Part shown: positions 27,901-41,167 of the stretch, one piece after another
How the letters are laid out: the number at the start of each line of letters is the position of its first letter
Numbering within the stretch: position 1 is the first letter of the stretch
From: Auanema rhodensis
Lineage: Eukaryota > Nematoda > Chromadorea > Rhabditida > Rhabditidae
NCBI GenBank assembly: GCA_964057225.1
Contig: OZ059897.1
Coordinates: 4,774,001 to 4,838,000 of the forward strand
DNA: 64,000 bases
Direction of reading: 5' to 3'
Made by a program: the position numbers and the translations under genes
Notes under the pieces: model-generated
Databases searched by the model: none
Told to the model about the DNA's origin: nothing
The model's input: only the letters and a program-made list of their open reading frames with translations

Positions 27901-30900
27901 GGATATATGTGTGAACATATATCAGTTGATATCTCGGTGCATTTTTAAGCTAACTCAAATCTGATAACACAGATCGACGCAGCTTAAAAATCCGCATCGA
28001 ATGCACTACACTACCTTGAGAAACGCTCTTTACAAAAATTAGTTATGATCGTTTGAAAAATAATGCATTAGTGTATGTTGAGTTCCCATGTACACTCAAC
28101 ATTGCTTCCAAAAACATTTTGACAAAAATTTTCCCGAAAAATTTCTAAATAATTTCACAAAAAGTAGATGTTTTTAGATTCCTTTTTTCGAGACGAAGAC
28201 GATGGACAATGTTTTTCAACGAAAAAATCATTTCTTCAGGGTTAAAATCGAGGATATAAGTGTGAAACTATATCAGTTGATATCTCGGTGCATTTTTAAG
28301 CTAACTCAAATCTGATAACACAGATCGACGCAGCTTAAAAATCCGCATCGAATGCACTATATTACATTGAGAAACGCTCTATACAAAAATTAGTTATGAT
28401 CGTTTGAAAAATAATGCATTAGTGTATGTTGAGTTCCCATGTACACTCAACATTGCTTCCAAAAACATTTTGACAAAAATTTTCCCGAAAAATTTCTAAA
28501 TAATTTCACAAAAAGTAGATGTTTTTAGATTCTTTTTTTCAAGACGAAGACGATGGACAATGTTTTTCAACGAAAAAATCATTTCTTCAGAGTGAAAATC
28601 GAGGATATAAGTGTGAACATATATCAGTTGATATCTCGGTGCATTTTTAAGCTAACTCAAATCTGATAACACAGATCGACGCAGCTTAAAAATCCGCATC
28701 GAATGCACTATATTACATTGAGAAACGCTCTATACAAAAATTAGTTATGATCGTTTGAAAAATAATGCATTAGTGTATGTTGAGTTCCCATGTACACTCA
28801 ACATTGCTTCCAAAAACATTTTGACAAAAATTTTCCCGAAAAATTTCTAAATAATTTCACAAAAAGTAGATGTTTTTAGATTCCTTTTTTCAAGACGAAG
28901 ACGATGGACAATGTTTTTCAACGAAAAAATCATTTCTTCAGAGTGAAAATCGAGGATATAAGTGTGAACATATATCAGTTGATATCTCGGTGCATTTTTA
29001 AGCTAACTCAAATCTGATAACACAGATCAACGCAGCTTAAAAATCCGCATCGAATGCACTATACTACATTGAGAAACGCTCTATACAAAAATTAGTTATT
29101 ATCGTTTGAAAAATAATGCATTAGTGTATGCTGAGTTCCCATGTACACTCAACATTGCTTCCAAAAACATTTTGACAAAAATTTTCCCGAAAAATTTCTA
29201 AATAGTTTCACAAAAAGTAGATGTTTTTAGATTCCTTTTTTCAAGGCGAAGACATTGGATAATGTTTTTCAACGAAAAAATCATTTCTTCAGGGTGAAAA
29301 TCGAGAATATAAGTGTGAACCTATATCAGTTGATATCTCGGTGCATTTTTAAGCTAGCTCAAATCTGATAACACAGATCGACGCAGCTTAAAAATCCGCA
29401 TCGAATGCACTATAATACATTGAGAAACGCTATTTACAAAAATCAGTTATGATCGTTTGAAAAATAATGCATTAGTGTATGTTGAGTTCCCATGTACACT
29501 CAACATTGCTTCCAAAAACATTTTGACAAAAATTTTCCCGAAAAATTTCTAAATAGTTTCACAAAAAGTAGATGTTTTTAGATTCCTTTTTTCAAGGCGA
29601 AGACATTGGATAATGTTTTTCAACGAAAAAATCATTTCTTCAGGGTGAAAATCGAGAATATAAGTGTGAACCTATATCAGTTGATATCTCGGTGCATTTT
29701 TAAGCTAGCTCAAATCTGATAACACAGATCGACGCAGCTTAAAAATCCGCATCGAATGCACTATACTACATTGAGAAACGCTATTTACAAAAATCAGTTA
29801 TGATCGTTTGAAAAATAATGCATTAGTGTATGTTGAGTTCCCATGTACACTCAACATTGCTTCCAAAAACATTTTGACAAAAATTTTCCCGAAACATTTC
29901 TAAATAATTTCACAAAAAGTAGATGTTTTTGAATTCCTTTTTTCAAGGCGAAGACATTGGACAATGTTTTTCAACGAAAAAATCATTTCTTCAGGGTGAA
30001 AATCGAGGATATAAGTGTGAACATATATCAGTTGATATCTCGGTGCATTTTTAAGCTAACTCAAATCTGATAACACAGATCGACGCAGCTTAAAAATCCG
30101 CATCGAATGCACTACACTACCTTGAGAAACGCTCTTTACAAAAATTAGTTATGATCGTTTGAAAAATAATGCATTAGTGTATGTTGAGTTCCCATGTACA
30201 CTCAACATTGCTTCCAAAAACATTTTGACAAAAATATTCCCGAAAAATTTCTAAATAATTTGACAAAAAGTAGATGTTTTTAGATTTCTTTTTTCAAAGC
30301 GAAGACATTGGACAATGTTTTTCAACGAAAAAATCATTTCTTCAGGGTGAAAATCGAGGATATAAGTGTGAACATATATCAGTTGATATCTCGGTGCATT
30401 TTTAAGCTAACTCAAATCTGATAACACAGATCGACGCAGCTTAAAAATCCGCATCGAATGCACTATATTACATTGAGAAACGCTCTATACAAAAATTAGT
30501 TATGATCGTTTGAAAAATAATGCATTAGTGTATGTTGAGTTCCCATGTACACTCAACATTGCTTCCAAAAACATTTTGACAAAAATTTTCCCGAAAAATT
30601 TCTAAATAATTTCACAAAAAGTAGATGTTTTTAGATTCCTTTTTTCAAGACGAAGACGATGGACAATGTTTTTCAACGAAAAAATCATTTCTTCAGAGTG
30701 AAAATCGAGGATATAAGTGTGAACATATATCAGTTGATATCTCGGTGCATTTTTAAGCTAACTCAAATCTGATAACACAGATCGACGCAGCTTAAAAATC
30801 CGCATCGAATGCACTATATTACATTGAGAAACGCTCTATACAAAAATTAGTTATGATCGTTTGAAAAATAATGCATTAGTGTATGTTGAGTTCCCATGTA

Positions 30901-33345
30901 CACTCAACATTGCTTCCAAAAACATTTTGACAAAAATTTTCCCGAAAAATTTCTAAATAATTTCACAAAAAGTAGATGTTTTTAGATTCCTTTTTTCAAG
31001 GCGAAGACGATGGACAATGTTATGCAACAAAAAAATCATTTCTTCAGGGTTAAAATCGAGGATATAAGTGTGAAACTATATCAGTTGATATCTCGGTGCA
31101 TTTTTAAGCTAGCTCAAATCTGATAACACAGATCGACGCAGCTTAAAAATTCGCATCGAATGCACTATACTACATTGAGAAACGCTATCTACAAAAATTA
31201 GTTATGATCGTTCGAAAAATAATGCATTAGTGTATGTTGAGTTCCCATGTACACTCAACATTGCTTCCAAAAACATTTTGACAAAAATTTTCCCGAAAAA
31301 TTTCTAAATAATTTCACAAAAAGTAGATGTTTTTAGATTCCTTTTTTCAAGGCGAAGACATTGGACAATGTTTTTCAACGAAAAAATCATTTCTTCAGGG
31401 TGAAAATCGAGGATATATGTGTGAACATATATCAGTTGATATCTCGGTGCATTTTTAAGCTAACTCAAATCTGATAACACAGATCGACGCAGCTTAAAAA
31501 TCCGCATCGAATGCACTACACTACCTTGAGAAACGCTCTTTACAAAAATTAGTTATGATCGTTTGAAAAATAATGCATTAGTGTATGTTGAGTTCCCATG
31601 TACACTCAACATTGCTTCCAAAAACATTTTGACAAAAATTTTCCCGAAAAATTTCTAAATAATTTCACAAAAAGTAGATGTTTTTAGATTCCTTTTTTCG
31701 AGACGAAGACGATGGACAATGTTTTTCAACGAAAAAATCATTTCTTCAGGGTTAAAATCGAGGATATAAGTGTGAAACTATATCAGTTGATATCTCGGTG
31801 CATTTTTAAGCTAGCTCAAATCTGATAACACAGATCGACGCAGCTTAAAAATTCGCATCGAATGCACTATACTACATTGAGAAACGCTATCTACAAAAAT
31901 TAGTTATGATCGTTCGAAAAATAATGCATTAGTGTATGTTGAGTTCCCATGTACACTCAACATTGCTTCCAAAAACATTTTGACAAAAATTTTCCCGAAA
32001 AATTTCTAAATAATTTCACAAAAAGTAGATGTTTTTAGATTCCTTTTTTCAAGGCGAAGACATTGGACAATGTTTTTCAACGAAAAAATCATTTCTTCAG
32101 GGTGAAAATCGAGGATATATGTGTGAACATATATCAGTTGATATCTCGGTGCATTTTTAAGCTAACTCAAATCTGATAACACAGATCGACGCAGCTTAAA
32201 AATCCGCATCGAATGCACTACACTACCTTGAGAAACGCTCTTTACAAAAATTAGTTATGATCGTTTGAAAAATAATGCATTAGTGTATGTTGAGTTCCCA
32301 TGTACACTCAACATTGCTTCCAAAAACATTTTGACAAAAATTTTCCCGAAAAATTTCTAAATAATTTCACAAAAAGTAGATGTTTTTAGATTCCTTTTTT
32401 CGAGACGAAGACGATGGACAATGTTTTTCAACGAAAAAATCATTTCTTCAGGGTTAAAATCGAGGATATAAGTGTGAAACTATATCAGTTGATATCTCGG
32501 TGCATTTTTAAGCTAACTCAAATCTGATAACACAGATCGACGCAGCTTAAAAATCCGCATCGAATGCACTATATTACATTGAGAAACGCTCTATACAAAA
32601 ATTAGTTATGATCGTTTGAAAAATAATGCATTAGTGTATGTTGAGTTCCCATGTACACTCAACATTGCTTCCAAAAACATTTTGACAAAAATTTTCCCGA
32701 AAAATTTCTAAATAATTTCACAAAAAGTAGATGTTTTTAGATTCTTTTTTTCAAGACGAAGACGATGGACAATGTTTTTCAACGAAAAAATCATTTCTTC
32801 AGAGTGAAAATCGAGGATATAAGTGTGAACATATATCAGTTGATATCTCGGTGCATTTTTAAGCTAACTCAAATCTGATAACACAGATCGACGCAGCTTA
32901 AAAATCCGCATCGAATGCACTATATTACATTGAGAAACGCTCTATACAAAAATTAGTTATGATCGTTTGAAAAATAATGCATTAGTGTATGTTGAGTTCC
33001 CATGTACACTCAACATTGCTTCCAAAAACATTTTGACAAAAATTTTCCCGAAAAATTTCTAAATAATTTCACAAAAAGTAGATGTTTTTAGATTCCTTTT
33101 TTCAAGACGAAGACGATGGACAATGTTTTTCAACGAAAAAATCATTTCTTCAGAGTGAAAATCGAGGATATAAGTGTGAACATATATCAGTTGATATCTC
33201 GGTGCATTTTTAAGCTAACTCAAATCTGATAACACAGATCGACGCAGCTTAAAAATCCGCATCGAATGCACTATATTACATTGAGAAACGCTCTATACAA
33301 AAATTAGTTATGATCGTTTGAAAAATAATGCATTAGTGTATGTTG
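24922..33345. repeat. 12-monomer higher-order repeat (4212 bp) of satellite A, two tandem copies
   Basis: Monomers 72-83 (24922-29133) and 84-95 (29134-33345) run through the same series: J with ctataatac, J, E, a B/I chimera, D, A with ctatctac, a type with atatatgtgtg, a type with ttttttcgagacg, both of those again, D with gattctttttttc, and D. Rare markers recur exactly 4212 bp apart, for example ctataatac near 25201 and 29413, and gttcgaaaa at about 26999 and 31211. I saw few differences. One is attgaaaaacg near 26611, which is attgagaaacg in copy 2. The last half-monomers (83 and 95) differ, which locates the exchange point inside monomer 83. Confidence 0.85.
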
Positions 33346-36153
33346 AGTTCCCATGTACACTCAACATTGCTTCCAAAAACATTTTGACAAAAATTTTCCC
33401 GAAAAATTTCTAAATAATTTCACAAAAAGTAGATGTTTTTAGATTCCTTTTTTCAAGACGAAGACGATGGACAATGTTTTTCAACGAAAAAATCATTTCT
33501 TCAGAGTGAAAATCGAGGATATAAGTGTGAACATATATCAGTTGATATCTCGGTGCATTTTTAAGCTAACTCAAATCTGATAACACAGATCGACGCAGCT
33601 TAAAAATCCGCATCGAATGCACTATATTACATTGAGAAACGCTCTATACAAAAATTAGTTATGATCGTTTGAAAAATAATGCATTAGTGTATGTTGAGTT
33701 CCCATGTACACTCAACATTGCTTCCAAAAACATTTTGACAAAAATTTTCCCGAAAAATTTCTAAATAATTTCACAAAAAGTAGATGTTTTTAGATTCCTT
33801 TTTTCAAGGCGAAGACGATGGACAATGTTATGCAACAAAAAAATCATTTCTTCAGGGTTAAAATCGAGGATATAAGTGTGAAACTATATCAGTTGATATC
33901 TCGGTGCATTTTTAAGCTAGCTCAAATCTGATAACACAGATCGACGCAGCTTAAAAATTCGCATCGAATGCACTATACTACATTGAGAAACGCTATCTAC
34001 AAAAATTAGTTATGATCGTTTGAAAAATAATGCATTAGTGTATGTTGAGTTCCCATGTACACTCAACATTGCTTCCAAAAACATTTTGACAAAAATTTTC
34101 CCGAAAAATTTCTAAATAATTTCACAAAAAGTAGATGTTTTTAGATTCCTTTTTTCAAGGCGAAGACATTGGACAATGTTTTTCAACGAAAAAATCATTT
34201 CTTCAGGGTGAAAATCGAGGATATATGTGTGAACATATATCAGTTGATATCTCGGTGCATTTTTAAGCTAACTCAAATCTGATAACACAGATCGACGCAG
34301 CTTAAAAATCCGCATCGAATGCACTACACTACCTTGAGAAACGCTCTTTACAAAAATTAGTTATGATCGTTTGAAAAATAATGCATTAGTGTATGTTGAG
34401 TTCCCATGTACACTCAACATTGCTTCCAAAAACATTTTGACAAAAATTTTCCCGAAAAATTTCTAAATAATTTCACAAAAAGTAGATGTTTTTAGATTCC
34501 TTTTTTCGAGACGAAGACGATGGACAATGTTTTTCAACGAAAAAATCATTTCTTCAGGGTTAAAATCGAGGATATAAGTGTGAAACTATATCAGTTGATA
34601 TCTCGGTGCATTTTTAAGCTAACTCAAATCTGATAACACAGATCAACGCAGCTTAGAAATCCGCATCGAATGCACTATACTACATTGAGAAACGCTCTAT
34701 ACAAAAATTAGTTATTATCGTTTGAAAAATAATGCATTAGTGTATGCTGAGTTCCCATGTACACTCAACATTGCTTCCAAAAACATTTTGACAAAAATTT
34801 TCCCGAAAAATTTCTAAATAATTTCACAAAAAGTAGATGTTTTTAGATTCCTTTTTTCAAGACGAAGACGATGGACAATGGTTTTCAACGAAAAAATCAT
34901 TTCTTCAGGGTTAAAATCGAGGATATAAGTGTGAACATATATCAGTTGATATCTCGGTGCATTTTTAAGCTAACTCAAATCTGATAACACAGATCAACGC
35001 AGCTTAAAAATCCGCATCGAATGCACTATACTACATTGAGAAACGCTCTATACAAAAATTAGTTATTATCGTTTGAAAAATAATGCATTAGTGTATGCTG
35101 AGTTCCCATGTACACTCAACATTGCTTCCAAAAACATTTTGACAAAAATTTTCCCGAAAAATTTCTAAATAATTTCACAAAAAGTAGATGTTTTTAGATT
35201 TCTTTTTTCAAAGCGAAGACATTGGACAATGTTTTTCAACGAAAAAATCATTTCTTCAGGGTGAAAATCGAGGATATAAGTGTGAACATATATCAGTTGA
35301 TATCTCGGTGCATTTTTAAGCTAACTCAAATCTGATAACACAGATCAACGCAGCTTAAAAATCCGCATCGAATGCACTATACTACATTGAGAAACGCTCT
35401 ATACAAAAATTACTTATTATCGTTTGAAAAATAATGCATTAGTGTATGCTGAGTTCCCATGTACACTCAACATTGCTTCCAAAAACATTTTGACAAAAAT
35501 TTTCCCGAAAAATTTCTAAATAGTTTCACAAAAAGTAGATGTTTTTAGATTCCTTTTTTCAAGGCGAAGACATTGGATAATGTTTTTCAACGAAAAAATC
35601 ATTTCTTCAGGGTGAAAATCGAGAATATAAGTGTGAACCTATATCAGTTGATATCTCGGTGCATTTTTAAGCTAGCTCAAATCTGATAACACAGATCGAC
35701 GCAGCTTAAAAATCCGCATCGAATGCACTATACTACATTGAGAAACGCTATTTACAAAAATCAGTTATGATCGTTTGAAAAATAATGCATTAGTGTATGT
35801 TGAGTTCCCATGTACACTCAACATTGCTTCCAAAAACATTTTGACAAAAATTTTCCCGAAAAATTTCTAAATAGTTTCACAAAAAGTAGATGTTTTTAGA
35901 TTCCTTTTTTCAAGACGAAGACGATGGACAATGTTTTTCAACGAAAAAATCATTTCTTCAGAGTGAAAATCGAGGATATAAGTGTGAACATATATCAGTT
36001 GATATCTCGGTGCATTTTTAAGCTAACTCAAATCTGATAACACAGATCGACGCAGCTTAAAAATCCGCATCGAATGCACTATATTACATTGAGAAACGCT
36101 CTATACAAAAATTAGTTATGATCGTTTGAAAAATAATGCATTAGTGTATGTTG

Positions 36154-38610
36154 AGTTCCCATGTACACTCAACATTGCTTCCAAAAACATTTTGACAAAA
36201 ATTTTCCCGAAAAATTTCTAAATAATTTCACAAAAAGTAGATGTTTTTAGATTCCTTTTTTCAAGGCGAAGACGATGGACAATGTTATGCAACAAAAAAA
36301 TCATTTCTTCAGGGTTAAAATCGAGGATATAAGTGTGAAACTATATCAGTTGATATCTCGGTGCATTTTTAAGCTAGCTCAAATCTGATAACACAGATCG
36401 ACGCAGCTTGAAAATCCGCATCGAATGCACTATACTACATTGAGAAACGCTCTATACAAAAATTAGTTATTATCGTTTGAAAAATAATGCATTAGTGTAT
36501 GCTGAGTTCCCATGTACACTCAACATTGCTTCCAAAAACATTTTGACAAAAATTTTCCCGAAAAATTTCTAAATAATTTCACGAAAAGTAGATGTTTTTA
36601 GATTCCTTTTTTCAAGGCAAAGACGATGGACAATGTTATGCAACAAAAAAATCATTTCTTCAGGGTTAAAATCGAGGATATAAGTGTGAAACTATATCAG
36701 TTGATATCTCGGTGCATTTTTAAGCTAGCTCAAATCTGATAACACAGATCAACGCAGCTTAAAAATCCGCATCGAATGCACTATACTACATTGAGAAACG
36801 CTCTATACAAAAATTACTTATTATCGTTTGAAAAATAATGCATTAGTGTATGCTGAGTTCCCATGTACACTCAACATTGCTTCCAAAAACATTTTGACAA
36901 AAATTTTCCCGAAAAATTTCTAAATAGTTTCACAAAAAGTAGATGTTTTTAGATTCCTTTTTTCAAGGCGAAGACATTGGATAATGTTTTTCAACGAAAA
37001 AATCATTTCTTCAGGGTGAAAATCGAGAATATAAGTGTGAACCTATATCAGTTGATATCTCGGTGCATTTTTAAGCTAGCTCAAATCTGATAACACAGAT
37101 CGACGCAGCTTAAAAATCCGCATCGAATGCACTATACTACATTGAGAAACGCTATTTACAAAAATCAGTTATGATCGTTTGAAAAATAATGCATTAGTGT
37201 ATGTTGAGTTCCCATGTACACTCAACATTGCTTCCAAAAACATTTTGACAAAAATTTTCCCGAAAAATTTCTTAATAGTTTCACAAAAAGTAGATGTTTT
37301 TAGATTCCTTTTTTCAAGACGAAGACGATGGACAATGTTTTTCAACGAAAAAATCATTTCTTCAGAGTGAAAATCGAGGATATAAGTGTGAACATATATC
37401 AGTTGATATCTCGGTGCATTTTTAAGCTAACTCAAATCTGATAACACAGATCGACGCAGCTTAAAAATCCGCATCGAATGCACTATATTACATTGAGAAA
37501 CGCTCTATACAAAAATTAGTTATGATCGTTTGAAAAATAATGCATTAGTGTATGTTGAGTTCCCATGTACACTCAACATTGCTTCCAAAAACATTTTGAC
37601 AAAAATTTTCCCGAAAAATTTCTAAATAATTTCACAAAAAGTAGATGTTTTTAGATTCCTTTTTTCAAGGCGAAGACGATGGACAATGTTATGCAACAAA
37701 AAAATCATTTCTTCAGGGTTAAAATCGAGGATATAAGTGTGAAACTATATCAGTTGATATCTCGGTGCATTTTTAAGCTAGCTCAAATCTGATAACACAG
37801 ATCGACGCAGCTTGAAAATCCGCATCGAATGCACTATACTACATTGAAAAACGCTATCTACAAAAATTAGTTATGATCGTTTGAAAAATAATGCATTAGT
37901 GTATGTTGAGTTCCCATGTACACTCAACATTGCTTCCAAAAACATTTTGACAAAAATTTTCCCGAAAAATTTCTAAATAATTTCACGAAAAGTAGATGTT
38001 TTTAGATTCCTTTTTTCAAGGCAAAGACGATGGACAATGTTATGCAACAAAAAAATCATTTCTTCAGGGTTAAAATCGAGGATATAAGTGTGAAACTATA
38101 TCAGTTGATATCTCGGTGCATTTTTAAGCTAGCTCAAATCTGATAACACAGATCGACGCAGCTTGAAAATCCGCATCGAATGCACTATACTACATTGAGA
38201 AACGCTATCTACAAAAATTAGTTATGATCGTTTGAAAAATAATGCATTAGTGTATGTTGAGTTCCCATGTACACTCAACATTGCTTCCAAAAACATTTTG
38301 ACAAAAATTTTCCCGAAAAATTTCTAAATAATTTCACGAAAAGTAGATGTTTTTAGATTCCTTTTTTCAAGGCAAAGACGATGGACAATGTTATGCAACA
38401 AAAAAATCATTTCTTCAGGGTTAAAATCGAGGATATAAGTGTGAAACTATATCAGTTGATATCTCGGTGCATTTTTAAGCTAGCTCAAATCTGATAACAC
38501 AGATCGACGCAGCTTGAAAATCCGCATCGAATGCACTATACTACATTGAGAAACGCTATCTACAAAAATTAGTTATGATCGTTTGAAAAATAATGCATTA
38601 GTGTATGTTG
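36154..38610. repeat. Right-end cluster of satellite A monomers with shared private variants
   Basis: Monomers 104, 105 and 108-110 share ttatgcaac. Private changes also appear: gcttgaaaatcc (104, 108, 109, 110), cacgaaaagtag and ggcaaagacg (105, 109, 110). Monomers 109 (37909) and 110 (38260) look identical apart from any change I missed. This local set lies directly before the array end and shows that homogenisation also operated close to the boundary. Confidence 0.7.
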
Positions 38611-38797
38611 AGTTCCCATGTACACTCAACATTGCTTCCAAAAACATTTTGACAAAAATTTTCCCGAAAAATTTCTAAATAATTTCACAAAAAGTAGATG
38701 TTTTTAGATTCCTTTTTTCGAGACGAAGACGATGGACAATGTTTTTCAACGAAAAAATCATTTCTTCAGGGTGAAAATCGAGGATATAAGTGTGAAA

Positions 38798-38820
38798 TTT
38801 TTTTTAATTTCAAAAATTTT
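38798..38820. other. Junction between satellite A and satellite B
   Basis: Satellite A matches its consensus up to gtgtgaaa (ending at 38797), where the monomer would continue with ctatatcag. What follows is eight T, then aatttcaaaaattttt, after which satellite B starts with gaaaaccgc. TTTCAAAAATTTTTGAAA (38808-38825) is a perfect 18-bp palindrome spanning the entry into satellite B. There is also a weaker gaaatt/aatttc dyad to its left. No target duplication or mobile element is visible. Confidence 0.85.
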
Positions 38821-41167
38821 TGAAAACCGCATCTCTTTATCTTTCACGTGAAGTGAGTTACATACCAAGTGCACATCACGTGTACATTTAATTAGCATAA
38901 ATTAAAGTTCACGTAAATTTCAAAGTCATGGTTACCATGCACTAATATCAATAAAAATTTGTTTTTAGACTAATATGGACATGGGGAATCTAATTTTGAA
39001 AACCGCATCTCTTTATCTTTCACGTGAAGCAAGTTACATACCAAGTGCACATCACGTGTACATTTAATTAGCATAAATTAAAGTTCACGTAAATTTCAAA
39101 GTCATGGTTACCATGCACTAATATCAATAAAAATTTGTTTTTAGACTAATATGGACATGGGGAATCTAATTTTGAAAACCGCATCTCTTTATCTTTCACG
39201 TGAAGTGGGTTACATACCAAGTGCACATCACGTGTACATTTAATTAGCATAAATTAAAGTTCACGTAAATTTCAAAGTCATGGTTACCATGCACTAATAT
39301 CAATAAAAATTTGTTTTTAGACTAATATGGACATGGGGAATCTAATTTTGAAAACCGCATCTCTTTATCTTTCACGTGAAGCGAGTTACATACCAAGTGC
39401 ACATCACGTATACATTTAATTAGCATAAATTATAGTTCACGTAAATTTCAAAGTCATGGTTACCATGCACCAATATCAATAAAAATTTGTTTTTAGACTA
39501 ATATGGACATGGGGAATCTAATTTTGAAAACCGCATCTCTTTATCTTTCACGTGAAGCGAGTTACATACCAAGTGCACATCACGTGTACATTTAATTAGC
39601 ATAACTTAAAGTTCACGTAAATTTCAAAGTCATGGTTACCATGCACCAATATCAATAAAAATTTGTTTTTAGACTAATATGGACATGAGGAATATAATTT
39701 TGAAAATCGCATCTCTTTATCTTTCACGTGAAGTGAGTTACATACCAAGTGCACATCACGTGTACATTTAATTAGCATAAATTAAAGTTCACGTAAATTT
39801 CAAAGTCATGGTTACCATGCACTAATATCAATAAAAATTTGTTTTTAGACTAATATGGACATGGGGAATCTAATTTTGAAAACCGCATCTCTTTATCTTT
39901 CACGTGAAGCAAGTTACATACCAAGTGCACATCACGTGCACATTTAATTAGCATAAATTAAAGTTCACGTAAATTTCAAAGTCATGGTTACCATGCACCA
40001 ATATCAATAAAAATTTGTTTTTAGACTAATATGGACATGGGGAATCTAATTTTGAAAACCGCATCTCGTTATCTTTCACGTGAAGCAAGTTACATACCAA
40101 GTGCACATCACGTGTACATTTAATTAGCATAAATTAAAGTTCACGTAAATTTCAAAGTCATGGTTACCATGCACCAATATCAATAAAAATTTGTTTTTAG
40201 ACTAATATGGACATGGGGAATCTAATTTTGAAAACCGCATCTCTTTATCTTTCACGTGAAGCGAGTTACATACCAAGTGCACATCACGTGTACATTTAAT
40301 TAGCATAAATTAAAGTTCACGTAAATTTCAAAGTCATGGTTACCATGCACCAATATCAATAAAAATTTGTTTTTAGACTAATATGGACATGGGGAATCTA
40401 ATTTTGAAAACCGCATCTCTTTATCTTTCACGTGAAGCAAGTTACATACCAAGTGCACATCACGTGCACATTTAATTAGCATAAATTAAAGTTCACGTAA
40501 ATTTCAAAGTCATGGTTACCATGCACCAATATCAATAAAAATTTGTTTTTAGACTAATATGGACATGGGGAATCTAATTGTGAAAACCGCATCTCTTTAT
40601 CTTTCACGTGAAGCGAGTTACATACCAAGTGCACATCACGTATACATTTAATTAGCATAAATTATAGTTCACGTAAATTTCAAAGTCATGGTTACCATGC
40701 ACCAATATCAATAAAAATTTGTTTTTAGACTAATATGGACATGGGGAATCTAATTGTGAAAACCGCATCTCTTTATCTTTCACGTGAAGCGAGTTACATA
40801 CCAAGTGCACATCACGTATACATTTAATTAGCATAAATTATAGTTCACGTAAATTTCAAAGTCATGGTTACCATGCACCAATATCAATAAAAATTTGTTT
40901 TTAGACTAATATGGACATGGGGAATCTAATTTTGAAAACCGCATCTCTTTATCTTTCACGTGAAGCGAGTTACATACCAAGTGCACATCACGTGTACATT
41001 TAATTAGCATAAATTAAAGTTCACGTAAATTTCAAAGTCATGGTTACCATGCACCAATATCAATAAAAATTTGTTTTTAGACTAATATGGACATGAGGAA
41101 TATAATTTTGAAAATCGCATCTCTTTATCTTTCACGTGAAGTGAGTTACATACCAAGTGCACATCAC
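38818..41167. repeat. Satellite B: 176-bp tandem repeat, left segment (13 copies plus 59 bp)
   Basis: The marker tgaaaaccgcatctc starts at 38821, 38997, 39173 and so on, every 176 bp, to 41109. The fourteenth monomer is interrupted after base 59 (41167) by the retrotransposon. Frequent variant sites are gaag followed by cgag, tgag, caag or tggg; cacgtgta, cacgtgca or cacgtata; and gcactaat or gcaccaat. Rare markers (gaggaatataa followed by aaaatcgc) occur in monomers at 39701 and 41109, 1408 bp or eight units apart. Neighbouring monomers also match (39349 with 40757, 39525 with 40933), which shows an eight-unit higher-order repeat. I see no detectable similarity to satellite A beyond A/T richness. 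Confidence 0.97.
38843..38949. other. Palindromic sites of satellite B (first monomer as example)
   Basis: Three short dyads occur per monomer. TTCACGTGAA (38843-38852) is a perfect 10-bp palindrome. A second CACGTG lies at 38877-38882. The arms catggt and accatg sit around a single T at 38937-38949. CACGTG is the E-box core recognised by many bHLH-zip factors, which is family knowledge. Use by the host is not shown. Losses of the first core are rare in the array (tttctcgtgaag near 57390, cacttgaag near 60033 and 63203). The second core is lost in cacgtata copies. Confidence 0.65.

Larger units (their letters stand above)
1..38797. repeat. Satellite A: 351-bp tandem repeat, 110 full copies plus partial
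   Basis: Head-to-tail array with a 351-bp period. The marker agttcccatgtacactcaac begins at 1, 352, 703, 1054, 7021, 14041, 17551, 21061, 28081, 35101 and 38611, all equal to 1+351n, so no net indel has accumulated over 110 copies. The first monomer starts at the window edge, so the array probably continues to the left. Copy 111 stops after 187 bp at 38797. Monomers look more than about 90% alike and differ at recurring diagnostic sites, for example ttttccc/tattccc, ggcgaag/gacgaag, gatcgac/gatcaac, tccgcat/ttcgcat and ttatgatcg/ttattatcg. Every frame is broken by stops and no coding sequence is credible. The function is unknown. Such arrays typically form centromeric or pericentromeric heterochromatin, which is inference here. 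Confidence 0.97.

Noticed and set aside
1-38797. Satellite A as a coding repeat, since 351 is divisible by 3
   Set aside because: Stop codons occur in all frames of nearly every monomer, and no frame stays open across monomer boundaries.
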